64,000 nucleotides of DNA from Streptomyces griseorubiginosus (GCF_001514195.1 NZ_KQ948748.1:1-64000), one strand, 5' to 3'. Positions 35,352 to 45,098 are shown, counted from the first letter of the stretch. Made by a program: numbers and translations. Notes: generated from the letters alone by a model not told the origin.

Positions 35352-36335
35352 ATGTACAGCAGCGTCTTCGACCGCCCGCTCAGCGGCGGCCTCCGGATCG
35401 GAGTGTTCGACACCTCCGTTCTCACCCAGGACATCACGGCCACGCTCAAGCGTCGCCGGCCGTCTTCAATCCTGGACGGGATGCGTTACGGGACGCTGCG
35501 CGGCTTCATCCCCCACTACGTGTGGGCGGAAGTCCCGCGCGTACTCAGCGACCTCAAGAACGAGGGCCGTACCTTCGACCTCGCCGCAGCGGAGCAACTG
35601 TGGTGGCGCCACTACATCCCGCTCCTGCACGTCGTCAGCGTCAACGGACTGCCGATGACCCCGGCTGCCGACAAACTCGCCCAGGAGGACCTCAGCGACG
35701 TCGGCATCCTGCAACTGGCCGGCGTCCTCGCCCCCGTGGTGCTGTTCGCCGCCGACCCCGACCTGATCCGCCACGATGTCGCCGCACGAGACTGGGGCGC
35801 CCTGCGGGCCCTGCTCGGCAAGATCGGCGCAGCCGAAAAGGCCGTACGGAGCACCACCACCACGGTGGAACTGTCCGGCCGCTCCCTGCTCGCGACGGCC
35901 CGCCTGGCGCGCGCCCACCCGCTGGCCACCGGCGCCCTGGCGGCCGCCGCCGGACTCTACGCCTACCGCAACCGCACCCGGCTTCCGCAGGCCCGCACCA
36001 CGCTCTCCCGCCTCGGCATCGAGGCCTTGATGGCCCTGAGCGAACCCTTCGACCGGCACCAACAGCACGTACGCACGTGGACGGACGCCGAACGCGGCAC
36101 CGCAGGAGACGACGTACTCTCCCTGATCGCCCGCCTGCTCGCCCAGGCACCGGTGCCGATGACCCGCACCGACATTCTCGCGGCGCTCCCCCGCAGCGTG
36201 CGAGAACCCCACCGTCGGCAGATGGACGGGCTCGGCCGGCTCCTGCACCGCGTCCCCGCCTTCCACCAGCCCACCCCCGGCACATGGCAACTCGGCAGGA
36301 CGAACATGCAGATCACAGCCCCGCCCTGGACGTAG
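35352..36335 (+). CDS. PIN-domain protein with central hydrophobic segment
   Basis: 327 residues. RIGVFDTSVLTQDI gives the first PIN aspartate; IPHYVWAEVPRVL the Glu; and EDLSDVGILQLAGVLAPVVL plus FAADPDLIRHD the later acidic residues, matching the PIN-like RNase fold used by VapC-type toxins and other ribonucleases. Unusually, residues 190-215 (LARAHPLATGALAAAAGLYA) are hydrophobic and may anchor or shield the protein, and the C-terminal 110 residues resemble a winged helix. At this length it is about twice a VapC toxin and no antitoxin gene adjoins, so it is not a classic toxin-antitoxin pair. Confidence 0.65.
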   Translation: MYSSVFDRPLSGGLRIGVFDTSVLTQDITATLKRRRPSSILDGMRYGTLRGFIPHYVWAEVPRVLSDLKNEGRTFDLAAAEQLWWRHYIPLLHVVSVNGLPMTPAADKLAQEDLSDVGILQLAGVLAPVVLFAADPDLIRHDVAARDWGALRALLGKIGAAEKAVRSTTTTVELSGRSLLATARLARAHPLATGALAAAAGLYAYRNRTRLPQARTTLSRLGIEALMALSEPFDRHQQHVRTWTDAERGTAGDDVLSLIARLLAQAPVPMTRTDILAALPRSVREPHRRQMDGLGRLLHRVPAFHQPTPGTWQLGRTNMQITAPPWT

Positions 36336-36505
36336 CACGCCTGCCACCAGCACGTACACGAAATCGCTGACGTCCTGCCCGCTGTCGAGTTGAGGAGGGA
36401 GCATTCAGCGGAACGCACCCGTACGAGGTGCAGCGTTCAGGGGCCAAAGACGGCAGGCTCAAGAGGAGACAGAACAAGCTGATGCGGAACGAGCGAGGTG
36501 TTGGC

Positions 36506-36780
36506 ATGGACGATGACTTCGGGCCTGTGGTCGCCTCCTACACGTGGGACGAGGCCTTTGAGGACGGCGCCTTCATCAAGGTCCCGCCCGCGGCGGCAAC
36601 CGCGGCTGGCATCGACATGCCGCTGGCTATCACCCCCGGTGCGCGGAAGGAGTTCGTGGAGGGCGGCGACGGCGATGAGGACGACCGGCTACGGACGGTG
36701 CTGTCCGCGGTGGCGCGGGCCGTCAAGCGGGGACCCGACGACGAGGTGTGCTTCGTCGTACCGGCTGAGGAACTGCCTTC
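36506..36780 (+). pseudogene. DUF6573-like gene cut by IS630 insertion
   Basis: MDDDFGPVVASYTWDEAFED followed by GAFIKVPPAAATAAGIDMPL resembles the DUF6573 pattern (YTxxxAxEDGxLxDVxxxAxEAG). The reading frame runs into IS630 sequence after VPAEELP and the C-terminal part is missing. DUF6573 genes are common on actinobacterial plasmids. Confidence 0.5.
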
Positions 36781-37056
36781 TGGGCAGACGCCCGGCTGCG
36801 GCAGTTCATCGACAGCCATGACTGGATCAGCCGCTACCTCCTGCCGGCCTATGCACCCGACCTCAACCCCGTCGAGGGCGTCTGGTCGCTGCTGCGACGC
36901 AGCCACCAGGCCAACACCGCCTTCACCGACCCCGACCACCTGCTGAGTGCCCTTCGGCAAGGGCTCCGGCAGATTCAGTACCGCAGTAACCTCATCGACG
37001 GATGCCTCAAGGAAACCGACCTCACCCTCACGACATCACGCCAGCAAGGTCAGTAA
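36781..37056 (+). pseudogene. IS630-family transposase 3' fragment
   Basis: Open from TGG 36781 to TAA 37054-37056, encoding RYLLPAYAPDLNPVEGVWSL and NTAFTDPDHLLSALRQGLRQ, the C-terminal third of an IS630 transposase with the catalytic Glu (NPVE). It closely parallels the C-terminus of the element at 46.5 kb but is a distinct copy. The stop lies six bases inside the convergent HxlR gene, whose last codons are IS-derived. Confidence 0.8.
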
Positions 37057-37463
37057 TGTCTCGTGGCGCGGCCGTCGTACTCCTCACGGGCGGCGAGGAC
37101 GTCCTCGATGTACCGCACCGACCACTCCGTGAGCGCCTTCAGGGGACCGCGCAGCGTCTGGCCGAGCGGGGTCAACTCGTACTCCACGCGGATCGGCACC
37201 TCCGGGTACACCGTCCGCAGGACCAGTCCGTCGCGTTCGAGGGTGCGCAGCGTCTGAGTGAGCATCTTCTCGCTCACTCCCGCTAGCCGCTGCCGCAGTT
37301 GGGTGAACCGGCACGCTCCGTGCTTGCCGAGTTCGCCCAGCACGAGAACCGCCCATTTGCTACCGATCTGGTCGAGTACGTCACGCGACGGACAGCCGCG
37401 CGCGTACGGGTCCCACGACGGTATGGGCTCGATCACATCCTTAGCGGTCGCCACACTACTCAC
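37050..37463 (-). CDS. HxlR-family transcription regulator
   Basis: 137 residues. CPSRDVLDQIGSKWAVLVLG then FTQLRQRLAGVSEKMLTQTL is the HxlR/MarR-like winged helix with the typical N-terminal Cys that often senses redox or electrophiles. It diverges from a quinone-oxidoreductase-like gene, the usual arrangement for HxlR/QorR pairs in which the regulator represses both. The last codons come from the edge of an IS630 relic, so the natural C-terminus was replaced. Confidence 0.88.
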   Translation of the reverse strand: MSSVATAKDVIEPIPSWDPYARGCPSRDVLDQIGSKWAVLVLGELGKHGACRFTQLRQRLAGVSEKMLTQTLRTLERDGLVLRTVYPEVPIRVEYELTPLGQTLRGPLKALTEWSVRYIEDVLAAREEYDGRATRHY

Positions 37464-37581
37464 CTCGATACTTTCTCCCGGGTTATCACCTTACCGCGAA
37501 GTGGTCCCTTACCAAAAGAGAGTGACCAGGTCATCCTGAGGTTCGTGCCGCGGGAGGTCCGCGGCAGGAAGGAGCGACCCC

Positions 37582-38439
37582 ATGTCAATCGTTGTCACCG
37601 GAGCCTCCGGCCAGCTGGGCAGGCTCACCGTCGAAGCACTGCTGGCGCGCGGAGTGCCGGCCTCGGACGTCGTGGCGACCGGCCGGGACATCGCCAGGTT
37701 CAAGGATCTCGCCGACCGCGGTGTCGTGGTGCGTAGGGCCGACTTCGCGGACCCGGACAGTCTCGCGGCGGCCTTTGAGGGAGCGGACAAGCTGCTGCTG
37801 ATCTCGACCACGACCGTGGACGAGCGGGTTGCCAACCACCGCCGCGCCATTGACGCCGCGGTGGCGGCGGGCGTGTCGCTGGTGGCGTACACGAGCATGT
37901 CGCACGCGGACACGGCCACCACGATCCTTGCCGACACCCATCGCGCCACTGAGGAGTACCTGCGGGAGCGCCCGGTCCCCAGCGTGATGCTGCGCAACAG
38001 CTGGTACCTGGAGAACTACACCGCCCAGCTGCCGTTGTTCCTCCAGCACGGCGCTGTCATCGGGGCCGCAGGCGAGGGAAGGGTCAGCGCCGCGTCCCGC
38101 GCCGACTACGCCGACGCCGCCGCGGTCGTGTTGTCCACCGAGGGTCATGCCGGCGCGGTGTACGAGCTGGGCGGGGACGAGGCGTTCACCCTGGCCGAGC
38201 TCGCTGCGACGGTGTCCGCCGCCACCGGAAAGCAGATCACCTACACCGATCTGCCGGCGGAGAAGCTCGTCGAGGCGCTCACCGGCGCGGGCCTGCCGAC
38301 CGAGCTCGCGCAAGTCCTCGCCGACTCCGACCTCGGCCTGGGCCGCGGCGAGCTGTTCACCGGCTCCGGCGACCTGAGCCGTCTGATCGGACGGCCGACC
38401 ACGTCGCTGGCCGAAGCGATCGCCGACGCGCTGCGCTGA
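37582..38439 (+). CDS. QorB-like NAD(P)H:quinone oxidoreductase, NmrA/SDR type
   Basis: 285 residues. The N-terminal GASGQLG dinucleotide motif with a Rossmann fold, then LISTT, YTSMSHADT and NSWYLENY, match the NmrA-like QOR2/QorB family that reduces quinones with NAD(P)H. The ATG follows a strong AGGAAGGAG site. It is divergent from the HxlR regulator; the 118-bp gap must contain their shared operators. Likely role: detoxification of quinone or electrophile stress. Confidence 0.85.
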   Translation: MSIVVTGASGQLGRLTVEALLARGVPASDVVATGRDIARFKDLADRGVVVRRADFADPDSLAAAFEGADKLLLISTTTVDERVANHRRAIDAAVAAGVSLVAYTSMSHADTATTILADTHRATEEYLRERPVPSVMLRNSWYLENYTAQLPLFLQHGAVIGAAGEGRVSAASRADYADAAAVVLSTEGHAGAVYELGGDEAFTLAELAATVSAATGKQITYTDLPAEKLVEALTGAGLPTELAQVLADSDLGLGRGELFTGSGDLSRLIGRPTTSLAEAIADALR

Positions 38440-38515
38440 CGGGCCGACGACCACCGATTCGCTTCTTCCATTTGCCCACGTCCCTCCCGGTCCCCCGGGG
38501 GAAAGGTCCTTCACA

Positions 38516-39502
38516 ATGTCCACCCGCACCACCGCGTACGCCACTTGGCGGTGCGCGCTCCTCACTCTCACCGCGACTTCCGCCGCTCTGGCGGCTCTCG
38601 CGCTTCCCGCCGCCGCCGCGCCCGCCCAGGACCTCGAGGGCAACAACCACACGATCACGGTCAACGGCAGCCGGGCCTTCCCCGAGAGCGTCGCGGCCGA
38701 CCGCCACTACGTCTACACCGGCAGCATCGCCGACGGCACCGTCTACCGCGGGCGCCTGGGGGCGAAGACGCTCGAGCCCTTCCTGCCGGGCGGCCAGGAC
38801 GGCCGTACCCAGGCCACCGGGATCAAGACCACCGGCAACCGGCTGCTGGTCGCCGGCGCCTTCACCGGACGCTTCTTCGTCTACACGAACACCGGCAAGC
38901 TGGTCTCCTCCTACACCGTCCCCGACACGGGCGAGAAAACCCTGGTCAACGACGAGACCGTCACCCCCGACGGGGACGTCTACATCACCGACTCCTTCCG
39001 CGCCGTCGTCTACCGGATCCCGGCCGCCGAGGTGAACGCCCCCGCCACCGGCGTCCATCGGACCCTGGAGGTCGCCTACCGCCTGCCGGACTACGTGGCC
39101 GGCCAGTCCAACGGCAACGGCATCGTCACCACCCCCGACGGCAAGTCGCTGATCATCGGCTACTGGTACAGCGGCGCACTCTACCGACTCACCCTCGCCA
39201 CCGGCGAAGTCCGCAAGATCGCCGCACCCGCACTTACCAGCGCCGACGGCATCACACGGCGAGGGAACACGCTATACATCGCCCGTTCTGTGAACAACGA
39301 GGTCGCTACGGTGCGGCTCTCCGACCACGACACCCGGGCCAGCGTCTCCTCCGAGCGCACCTACCCGGGAGCCGACACGACCACCGGCGTCGCCGTGAGC
39401 GGAAACCGCCTCTTGATAACCGACTCCCAGATGGACACCTACCTGTACGGCACCCCCCTGACCAGCCCGACATTCACCATCGAAAGCCTGCCGCTGCACT
39501 GA
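38516..39502 (+). CDS. Secreted beta-propeller (SMP-30/gluconolactonase-like) protein
   Basis: 328 residues with a Sec signal (LLTLTATSAALAALALPAAA, cleavage after AAA). The mature part has six repeats of the type PESVAADRHYVYTGSIADGT, ETVTPDGDVYITDSFRAVVY and GIVTTPDGKSLIIGYW, as in SMP-30/NHL propellers. Catalytic metal ligands cannot be assigned. It lies 76 bp after the quinone oxidoreductase in the same orientation and ends next to the IS4 element. Confidence 0.75.
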   Translation: MSTRTTAYATWRCALLTLTATSAALAALALPAAAAPAQDLEGNNHTITVNGSRAFPESVAADRHYVYTGSIADGTVYRGRLGAKTLEPFLPGGQDGRTQATGIKTTGNRLLVAGAFTGRFFVYTNTGKLVSSYTVPDTGEKTLVNDETVTPDGDVYITDSFRAVVYRIPAAEVNAPATGVHRTLEVAYRLPDYVAGQSNGNGIVTTPDGKSLIIGYWYSGALYRLTLATGEVRKIAAPALTSADGITRRGNTLYIARSVNNEVATVRLSDHDTRASVSSERTYPGADTTTGVAVSGNRLLITDSQMDTYLYGTPLTSPTFTIESLPLH

Positions 39503-39653
39503 CCCCGCACTATCGGTTCGGTGCTGTACTTGCGGCGGGTGGGACATTTCGCGGCCCGGTCGGAGATCAGTCCGCTGTTCGCTCTCTGGGCCTGGGCGAA
39601 GGCGTCGCGGCGTCCGGTACCGCCGTATCGGGGCCCACTGCCCGAATTCGGAG

Positions 39654-40989
39654 TTGGCGTGCTTCACGCAGGTGCGGGTTGGTGTGGTGGCCGCGTGCGG
39701 CCGTGCGGAGCATCTCAGACGCCTGTTGCCGGCCCGGCTGGTGGTGTACTTCGTGCTCGCCCTTGCCCTGTTCTCGCCGGCGCCGTATCTGGAGGTGATG
39801 CGGCACCTGGTCGAGGGCCTGCGGAGCCAGGGGCTGCTGGGCGAGTGGCGCATCCCGGCGAAGTCGTCACTGTTTCGGGCCCGCCAGCGCCTGGGATCGG
39901 AGCCGCTGCGGGTGCTGTTCGCCACGACCGCGCAGCCGATGGGCACCCAGACCACCCCGGGCTGCTTCTGGCGTGGGCTGCGGCTGCTGGCGGTGGACGG
40001 CACCTGCTGGGACGTCGCCGGCAGCGCGGCCAACGAGGCCGCCTTCGGCCGCCCCGGAAACAGCCGCGGCCACGACAAGTCCGGCTTTCCCCAGGTGCGG
40101 ATGGCCTGTCTGATCGAGGTGGGCACCCACCCCGTGCTGGATGCCGAGCTGGCCGGCTGCCGCACCGGCGAAGTGACCCTGGTCAGCCGCCTGCCACGCT
40201 CCTGCGGGCCCGGCGAACTGGTCCTTGCAGACCGGGAGTTCCTCGGCGTGCCCATGTGGAGAGCCTTCACCGACAGCGGTGCCGATCTGTTGTGGCGGGT
40301 GCCCGCCAACCGGATCCTGCCCGTGGAGCGGATGTTGCGGAACGGATCGTGGCTCTCGCGCATCCACGCCACCACCGACCGGGCGCACCGTGATCCGGTC
40401 CCGGTGCGGGTGGTGGCCTACCAGTTGCACGGCACCGGCCGCGAAAGCGAGGACTACCGGCTGGTGACCACACTGCTCGATGCCCGTCGTTATCCCGCCC
40501 GCCAGCTGGCTGCGCTCTATCAGGAACGCTGGGAGGTGGAGGCTGTCTTCGCCGAGCTCAAGAGCCATCAACGCGGAGCCCGCACCGTGCTCACCTGCAA
40601 GACGCCCGACGGTGTCCTGCAGCAGATCTGGGCTCACCTGCTGGTCCACCACGCGCTGCGCGAGCTGATGGTGAGAACCGCCGCCGCCCGCGGCCTGGGC
40701 CCGGACCGGGTTTCCTTCACCGAAACCCTGCGCTCCGCCCGGCGCAGCGTGACCCTCACGCCGGGCAGCTTTTCCCCCTGAGCTGCTGGTCAGAGCCCTC
40801 GTCCTGCTCCAGCACGACCTGCTCGAACGCCTCCTGCCACCCAGACGGCTGCGCAGCCAGCCCCGCGTCGTCAAACGCAAGATGTCCAACTACCGGCTCA
40901 AACGGGCCGAACACCACATCTGGCCCCAACCCACCCACACCGGCACCCGAGCCATCCGCATCCAACGACCCCAACCCGCAGACCCGTAA
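39654..40989 (+). pseudogene. IS4-family transposase with +1 frame change
   Basis: About 445 residues if read through. RLLPARLVVYFVLALALFSP starts the conserved part; the DDE residues are in VDGTCWD and LADREFLG, and the Glu sits in YQERWEVEAVFAELK, the Y-(2)-R-(3)-E-(6)-K signature of IS4. The first frame stops at TGA 40779-40781, preceded by ttt tcc ccc. Moving +1 at CCC-TGA continues as ELLVRALVLLQHDLLERLLP to a natural end at 40989. This is either a one-base insertion or a recoding site. The N-terminus is not well defined (a TTG at 39654 opens the frame), and terminal inverted repeats were not found. Confidence 0.8.
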
Positions 40990-41161
40990 AGCAACAGCAT
41001 TGGGTCTAAACCCTTTCGACATCACCTTCGACGGTCGCCTCTTGGCAGCCCGCCAGTAACCTTAACCGCCCCCAGTTACACCACGCGATTGACAGTCCCA
41101 ATGTGAGACAGGGCCGAAAACTGTACAGACCCTTCGCGGTCGCTGTGGTCAGGCTCGGTCT
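40990..41161. other. Possible IS end remnant, no gene
   Basis: Contains a run with CCGCCAGTAACC and GTTACACCACGCGATTGACA resembling the outer end of other Streptomyces insertion sequences (IS256-like in my judgement). No transposase accompanies it. Nothing else is seen between the IS4 element and the DUF6009 gene. Confidence 0.25.
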
Positions 41162-41563
41162 CTACAGCGGGAGTTGTATGCCGAGCTCTTGCATGGCGGC
41201 CGAGGGCGGGCCGCCTTCGGAGCGTTCGGTCTTGTAGCCCTTGACGCGGGGTTGGAGGGTGCGGGGGTCGATAGCCTCGGCGGGGGCACTTTTGGCGTAC
41301 AGGCCGTCCGGCTCTGTGTCGCGGTCGTGGGGCAGGAGCCAGAAGACGCGGCGGCGGAAGGTGCCCGACGCGCGGGAGGGTTTGGCGTCGGGGCCGAGGA
41401 TGGCGTAGCCGACCATGCGGCCGTCGCGGTGGTAGGGCGGTTTGCCCCTGCGGGTGAGCAGGCGGTCCAGACTCTGGCGGACGTAGTCGAGCTGGTCGAG
41501 GTCCTCCAGCCACACGAATTCGGTCTCGTGGCTGATCTCGTCGGCGTCGATCAGGGAACTCAT
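41162..41563 (-). CDS. DUF6009-family protein
   Basis: 133 residues. VWLEDLDQLDYVRQSLDRL, RRGKPPYHRDGRMVGYAILG and RRRVFWLLPHDRD are hallmarks of DUF6009, a small family linked to replication loci of Streptomyces plasmids and integrative elements. Its ATG overlaps the stop of the helicase gene (ATGA), completing a three-gene replication operon. Function unknown, but the coupling implies it acts with the primase-helicase. Confidence 0.85.
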   Translation of the reverse strand: MSSLIDADEISHETEFVWLEDLDQLDYVRQSLDRLLTRRGKPPYHRDGRMVGYAILGPDAKPSRASGTFRRRVFWLLPHDRDTEPDGLYAKSAPAEAIDPRTLQPRVKGYKTERSEGGPPSAAMQELGIQLPL

Positions 41564-43101
41564 GCGCAGGTGTCCCTCTCCTCGTCGGTGAGCAGTCCGA
41601 TACCCGGGTAGTACTTGCGCTGGTTGGAGACCTTCATCTCCTTCGGCGAGGCGAGCCCGACGAGTTCCCTCGTACGGGCGGCGAACGCACGCGAGGAGAT
41701 GACCTGCGCGCCTTCATTGTGGCACCAGGATCGGTACGCGGCGTAGAGTGCCGTCTGTTCGGCCCGGAGGTCTGGGGAAAGAGAGCAGCATTCGTCGTAG
41801 AAGCGGCCGGTGTGGTCCTCGGTCTCGGCGTAGGCGGTCGTTGCGATGCGAACGCGTTCGGGACCGGTGAGGTCGCGGTCGCCTGCGAGGTAGCGGCGGG
41901 CGCCGTCGATGAGCCAGGCGAGGATGCCGGGGCCCTCTTCCATCACCAGGAGGTCGGCCAGGTTGTCGATTTTGCGGTCGTCGGAGACAACGCGCTCGAA
42001 CGGGATCAGACGCATGCGGCGCCAGAACGCGAAGCCGCCGGTGCCGACCTCGGGTTTGTGGTTGCCCAGGAGCCAGAGCTTGTGGGTGGGCTGGAAGCTG
42101 AAGGGGTCTTGGCGCATGCGGCGGGCCTTGATGCGGTCGCCGCCGGTGAGGAGTTTGACGCGGGCTTCGTCGAATTTGTCGTTAGGTTTGATCTCTGAGC
42201 AGACGTAGACACGCCGGCCGTGGAGTTCGGCGAGGTCGGTGGGGTGGCCTTCGAAGGGCTTGGCCATGAGGAAGCCGGGCGGTGCGGCGTCCGCGTAGTC
42301 GCCGAGGAGCTTCATCAGCACGTCCAGCAGGACGCTCTTGCCGTTCTTGCCCTCGCCCCACAGGAAGGGCAGGACCTGGGCACCGACGTCGCCGGTGATC
42401 GAGTATCCGAGGAGCAGCTGCAGGTAGGCGACCATCTGCAGGCCTTCGGCATCCTCGCCGAACGTGTCGGTCAGGAAGCGCAGCCAGCGGGTGATGGGCA
42501 TCTGCTGGGGGCCGACGGTGGTGGAACGGGAGTGGAAGTCCTTGTTCGGGTCGGGGGCACTGAGCATGCCGGTGCGCAGGTCGACGACGCCTTGCGGGGT
42601 GCACAGGGCGTAGGGATCGGCGTCCAGGCGGTCGGGTTTGAGAACCATGCCGGGCGCGGACTTGGCCTGGGAGAGCATGGCGTTCATGCCGGTGGTCGAC
42701 ATGGCACGGGTGCGGTGCTTGTGCAGGGCGGTGGTGGTGAACAAACCGCGCGGGTCGTGACTGGCGATGTTCTCGGCAAGGTCGCCGGCCGCCCACAAAA
42801 TGGTGTCGTCTTCGTCGATCTGCCAGCGGGTGGTGTCCCACCGGTACCAGCCGATCTTGGGGACGTGGCGGTAGTCGTTGGCGTAAAGCTTGACGAAGAG
42901 CTTGGCGTTGCCGCGGTCTGTGAGGGTGTCGGGCAGCAGGCCGTTGGCAGTTGCTTCGCCGACAGGCCTGTGGGTGGCGGGACGTTCTGCAGCGGCTTGG
43001 ACGGGGAGCGGTACGGCAGCGGCTTGGCTGCGGATCTGCTCGGCGACGGCTTCAGGGTCGAAGTCGAAGAGCGCCTGTGTCTCGTTACCGGGGGACGTCA
43101 C
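41560..43101 (-). CDS. SF3 helicase / P4-family plasmid primase-helicase
   Basis: 513 residues. The D5_N-type domain (about 100-220, NIASHDPRG...DADPYALCTPQGVVDLRTG) precedes an SF3 helicase with Walker A GEGKNGKS (249-256), Walker B VYVCSEIK and the sensor WLLGNHKPEVG, then RLIPFERVV. The C-terminal wHTH follows. It would unwind the origin as a hexamer. It starts in an ATGA overlap after the primase-polymerase gene and ends in one with DUF6009. This is the RepPP-helicase module of actinobacterial plasmids. Confidence 0.92.
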   Translation of the reverse strand: MTSPGNETQALFDFDPEAVAEQIRSQAAAVPLPVQAAAERPATHRPVGEATANGLLPDTLTDRGNAKLFVKLYANDYRHVPKIGWYRWDTTRWQIDEDDTILWAAGDLAENIASHDPRGLFTTTALHKHRTRAMSTTGMNAMLSQAKSAPGMVLKPDRLDADPYALCTPQGVVDLRTGMLSAPDPNKDFHSRSTTVGPQQMPITRWLRFLTDTFGEDAEGLQMVAYLQLLLGYSITGDVGAQVLPFLWGEGKNGKSVLLDVLMKLLGDYADAAPPGFLMAKPFEGHPTDLAELHGRRVYVCSEIKPNDKFDEARVKLLTGGDRIKARRMRQDPFSFQPTHKLWLLGNHKPEVGTGGFAFWRRMRLIPFERVVSDDRKIDNLADLLVMEEGPGILAWLIDGARRYLAGDRDLTGPERVRIATTAYAETEDHTGRFYDECCSLSPDLRAEQTALYAAYRSWCHNEGAQVISSRAFAARTRELVGLASPKEMKVSNQRKYYPGIGLLTDEERDTCA

Positions 43102-44213
43102 GGGCGCCTCCCACTGGTGTAGAGCGGCTTTTGCAGGCCTGCGGTGAGACCGCTGCGGATGATCTGCTCGCTGCGCAGTTCCTGTCCCGGGCGAGCTGCG
43201 GCCGCGGCGTCTTTGAGGGCCTGCTCGGCCTCCTGGCGGTCGAGGCGGCCGGCGGCGACGAGGCCGCCGAGGGTGTAGGCGGCGCGATTGAGGATGTCGG
43301 AGAAGCCGGCGCCCTCGGCGATCTCCCCGCAGGCCTCGACAGGGGCGAGGATCGCAGCGAGAGTGCGTGCATTGCGGTCGCGTCCGCCGCCCGCGGCGAG
43401 GACCGCCTGCTGGGCACGCGGCGGGACAGGACGGGGAGCGGGGATGGTGGGTGCCGGCACGTGTGCGGTGCGGTCAAGTTCCTGGGCAAGCCAGAGGGGC
43501 AGGGGAGCGGGTTCGAGGGCCTTGCCGAGGGGGGTGTACGTGCCGTGCTGGGTGGTGGTGCCAGGGGCAACGATGTAGCTGCCGTGGGCGCGGATGTCGA
43601 CCTGCCAGGCCAGGGCCCGGCCGGGACTGGAGCCGACCGAGGACAGCCAGCGGCGGTTGCCGGTGGCCCGGTACCACACGTGCAGCCCGCCGGAGGGGGT
43701 GCGGACGCGCAAGGTCGTGGTGTCCTCCGCGGGGCTTCGCTGGCCGCGGAGTGCGGCCAGGACAGCGAGGGTGTGGAAGCCGTTGGCGAGGCCGGTGAGA
43801 TCGATCTGGTCGCCAATCGGAATGCCCGGCAGGATCCGGTCGCGTGCGGGCGGCTGGGCACCGTGGGCGTCGATGTCGATGACCACCAGGTTGGCGGGAC
43901 CGCAGGAGACGCCGATCCCGAAGTGGGGGTGGCGTCCCCACCAGTCTCTGATGCGGTCCTGGTTGAGGGTGGCCGCATGGAAACTGTGGCACCAACGACC
44001 GGCTCGGATGCAGGCGCAGTCGGCTGGGGAGTGGGGGTGGTCACGGCATTGACCGCAGTTCGCGGCTGGCGTCTTCCGGCCCGCAGCGAGCGGGTGAACA
44101 GGCCAGCCGCGGCGGGCGCACCACTGCGCAGTCACCAAAGACGCAGCGACTGGATACGCCGCAACCGCGGGCTCTGTTGAGTCGCTGAGGGAAGACTGCA
44201 GCTCAGAAGGCAC
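43098..44213 (-). CDS. Bifunctional primase-polymerase (PrimPol)
   Basis: 371 residues. CGQCRDHPHSPADCAC is a zinc-binding segment; WWGRHPHFGIGVSCG and VVIDIDAHG (acidic pair at about 113-115), GGLHVWYRATG and DIRAHGSYIVAPGT are the AEP/PrimPol motifs I, II and III. A helical C-terminal domain follows. The enzyme makes primers and may extend them. It leads the operon with the SF3 helicase and DUF6009 gene. Iteron copies lie directly upstream and one lies within its first codons. Confidence 0.92.
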   Translation of the reverse strand: MPSELQSSLSDSTEPAVAAYPVAASLVTAQWCARRGWPVHPLAAGRKTPAANCGQCRDHPHSPADCACIRAGRWCHSFHAATLNQDRIRDWWGRHPHFGIGVSCGPANLVVIDIDAHGAQPPARDRILPGIPIGDQIDLTGLANGFHTLAVLAALRGQRSPAEDTTTLRVRTPSGGLHVWYRATGNRRWLSSVGSSPGRALAWQVDIRAHGSYIVAPGTTTQHGTYTPLGKALEPAPLPLWLAQELDRTAHVPAPTIPAPRPVPPRAQQAVLAAGGGRDRNARTLAAILAPVEACGEIAEGAGFSDILNRAAYTLGGLVAAGRLDRQEAEQALKDAAAAARPGQELRSEQIIRSGLTAGLQKPLYTSGRRP

Positions 44214-44671
44214 TTTGTCTCCCTCTCAGCGACCGAAGCGACTCAACGATGGACACAGACTAGCGAACGGGGGCGGTGTGGTCGTGCAGTACATGCGGAA
44301 CATCGGTGACGCCGTGTCGACGGCAGGGGCGGGCGAGCATGCTGTGAGCGACCGAGCGGGAGGGGCAGCGACTGAAGCACCATGGGGCGCTACTCCTCCC
44401 TTTTTCACAAAGTGCCTGTCCAGGAGCCTACAGCGGAGCGAAAAGCGACTGAAGCGACTGAAGATGGCAGTCTATAACGCACACGTGCACAGCTAAGGGG
44501 TGCTCATATATGCCGAGCCCGAGTCGCTTCAGTCGCTCCCCTTGCGGGAACACCGGCTTGGCCTGCGGTTTTGTTGGCTCAGACCAGCAGTGACTGAACC
44601 CGGCGTTGGTCGCTTGTCGTTCAGTCGCTGCCCTGGTCTGGCACAGCTACCGAAGCGACTGGAGCGACCGA
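44177..44671. repeat. Iteron field (9-mer AGCGACYGA), candidate replication origin
   Basis: At least twelve copies of AGCGAC(T/C)GA or a one-base variant. Direct copies start at 44228 and 44237 (tandem), 44347, 44367, 44444 and 44453 (tandem), 44654 and 44663 (tandem). Inverted copies are at 44180-44188, 44521-44529, 44529-44537 (back to back) and 44621-44629. Tandem pairs with exactly nine-base periodicity and the position upstream of the primase-polymerase gene are what origin iterons look like. The 885-bp stretch 44214-45098 has no gene. Confidence 0.8.
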
Positions 44672-45098
44672 AGTTCAGACAAGCCCCGATGGGTCATGCC
44701 TGCAGGGCAGGCCGGTCTCAAACCCTTCTGGTCGACTGCCCCGGACGATCTGATCGGAAAGGGCACGTTGCGGAGACGCCGGCACTGCGGGAACCCATCC
44801 ACAGGTCACTCCGAGTGGATCAACGGCTATGTCAGGCATCCACTGAACATTCGCGAAATATCCACATATCAGGGTCGCCACCGTCTCCGCCGTCAAGAGC
44901 GGCCCTGTTAGCCCTGCGGGCTGTATCCCGGTTCTGGTGGTGGTCAAAGAGGCAAATGATGCGGGCGCTGGGACAACTGTCGGCCAGTACGGCGATAGCC
45001 CGGGGGTCGCGTCCATAGGCTCTGCCAGTGAGGCGATGCGGAGCCGACGGGGCTTCCCCCTGGACTGAGTGGCCTCCGCAACGGAGAGGACATCCAAC

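Noticed and set aside
35352..36335. VapBC toxin-antitoxin pair
   Set aside because: Protein is too long and no small antitoxin gene adjoins it.
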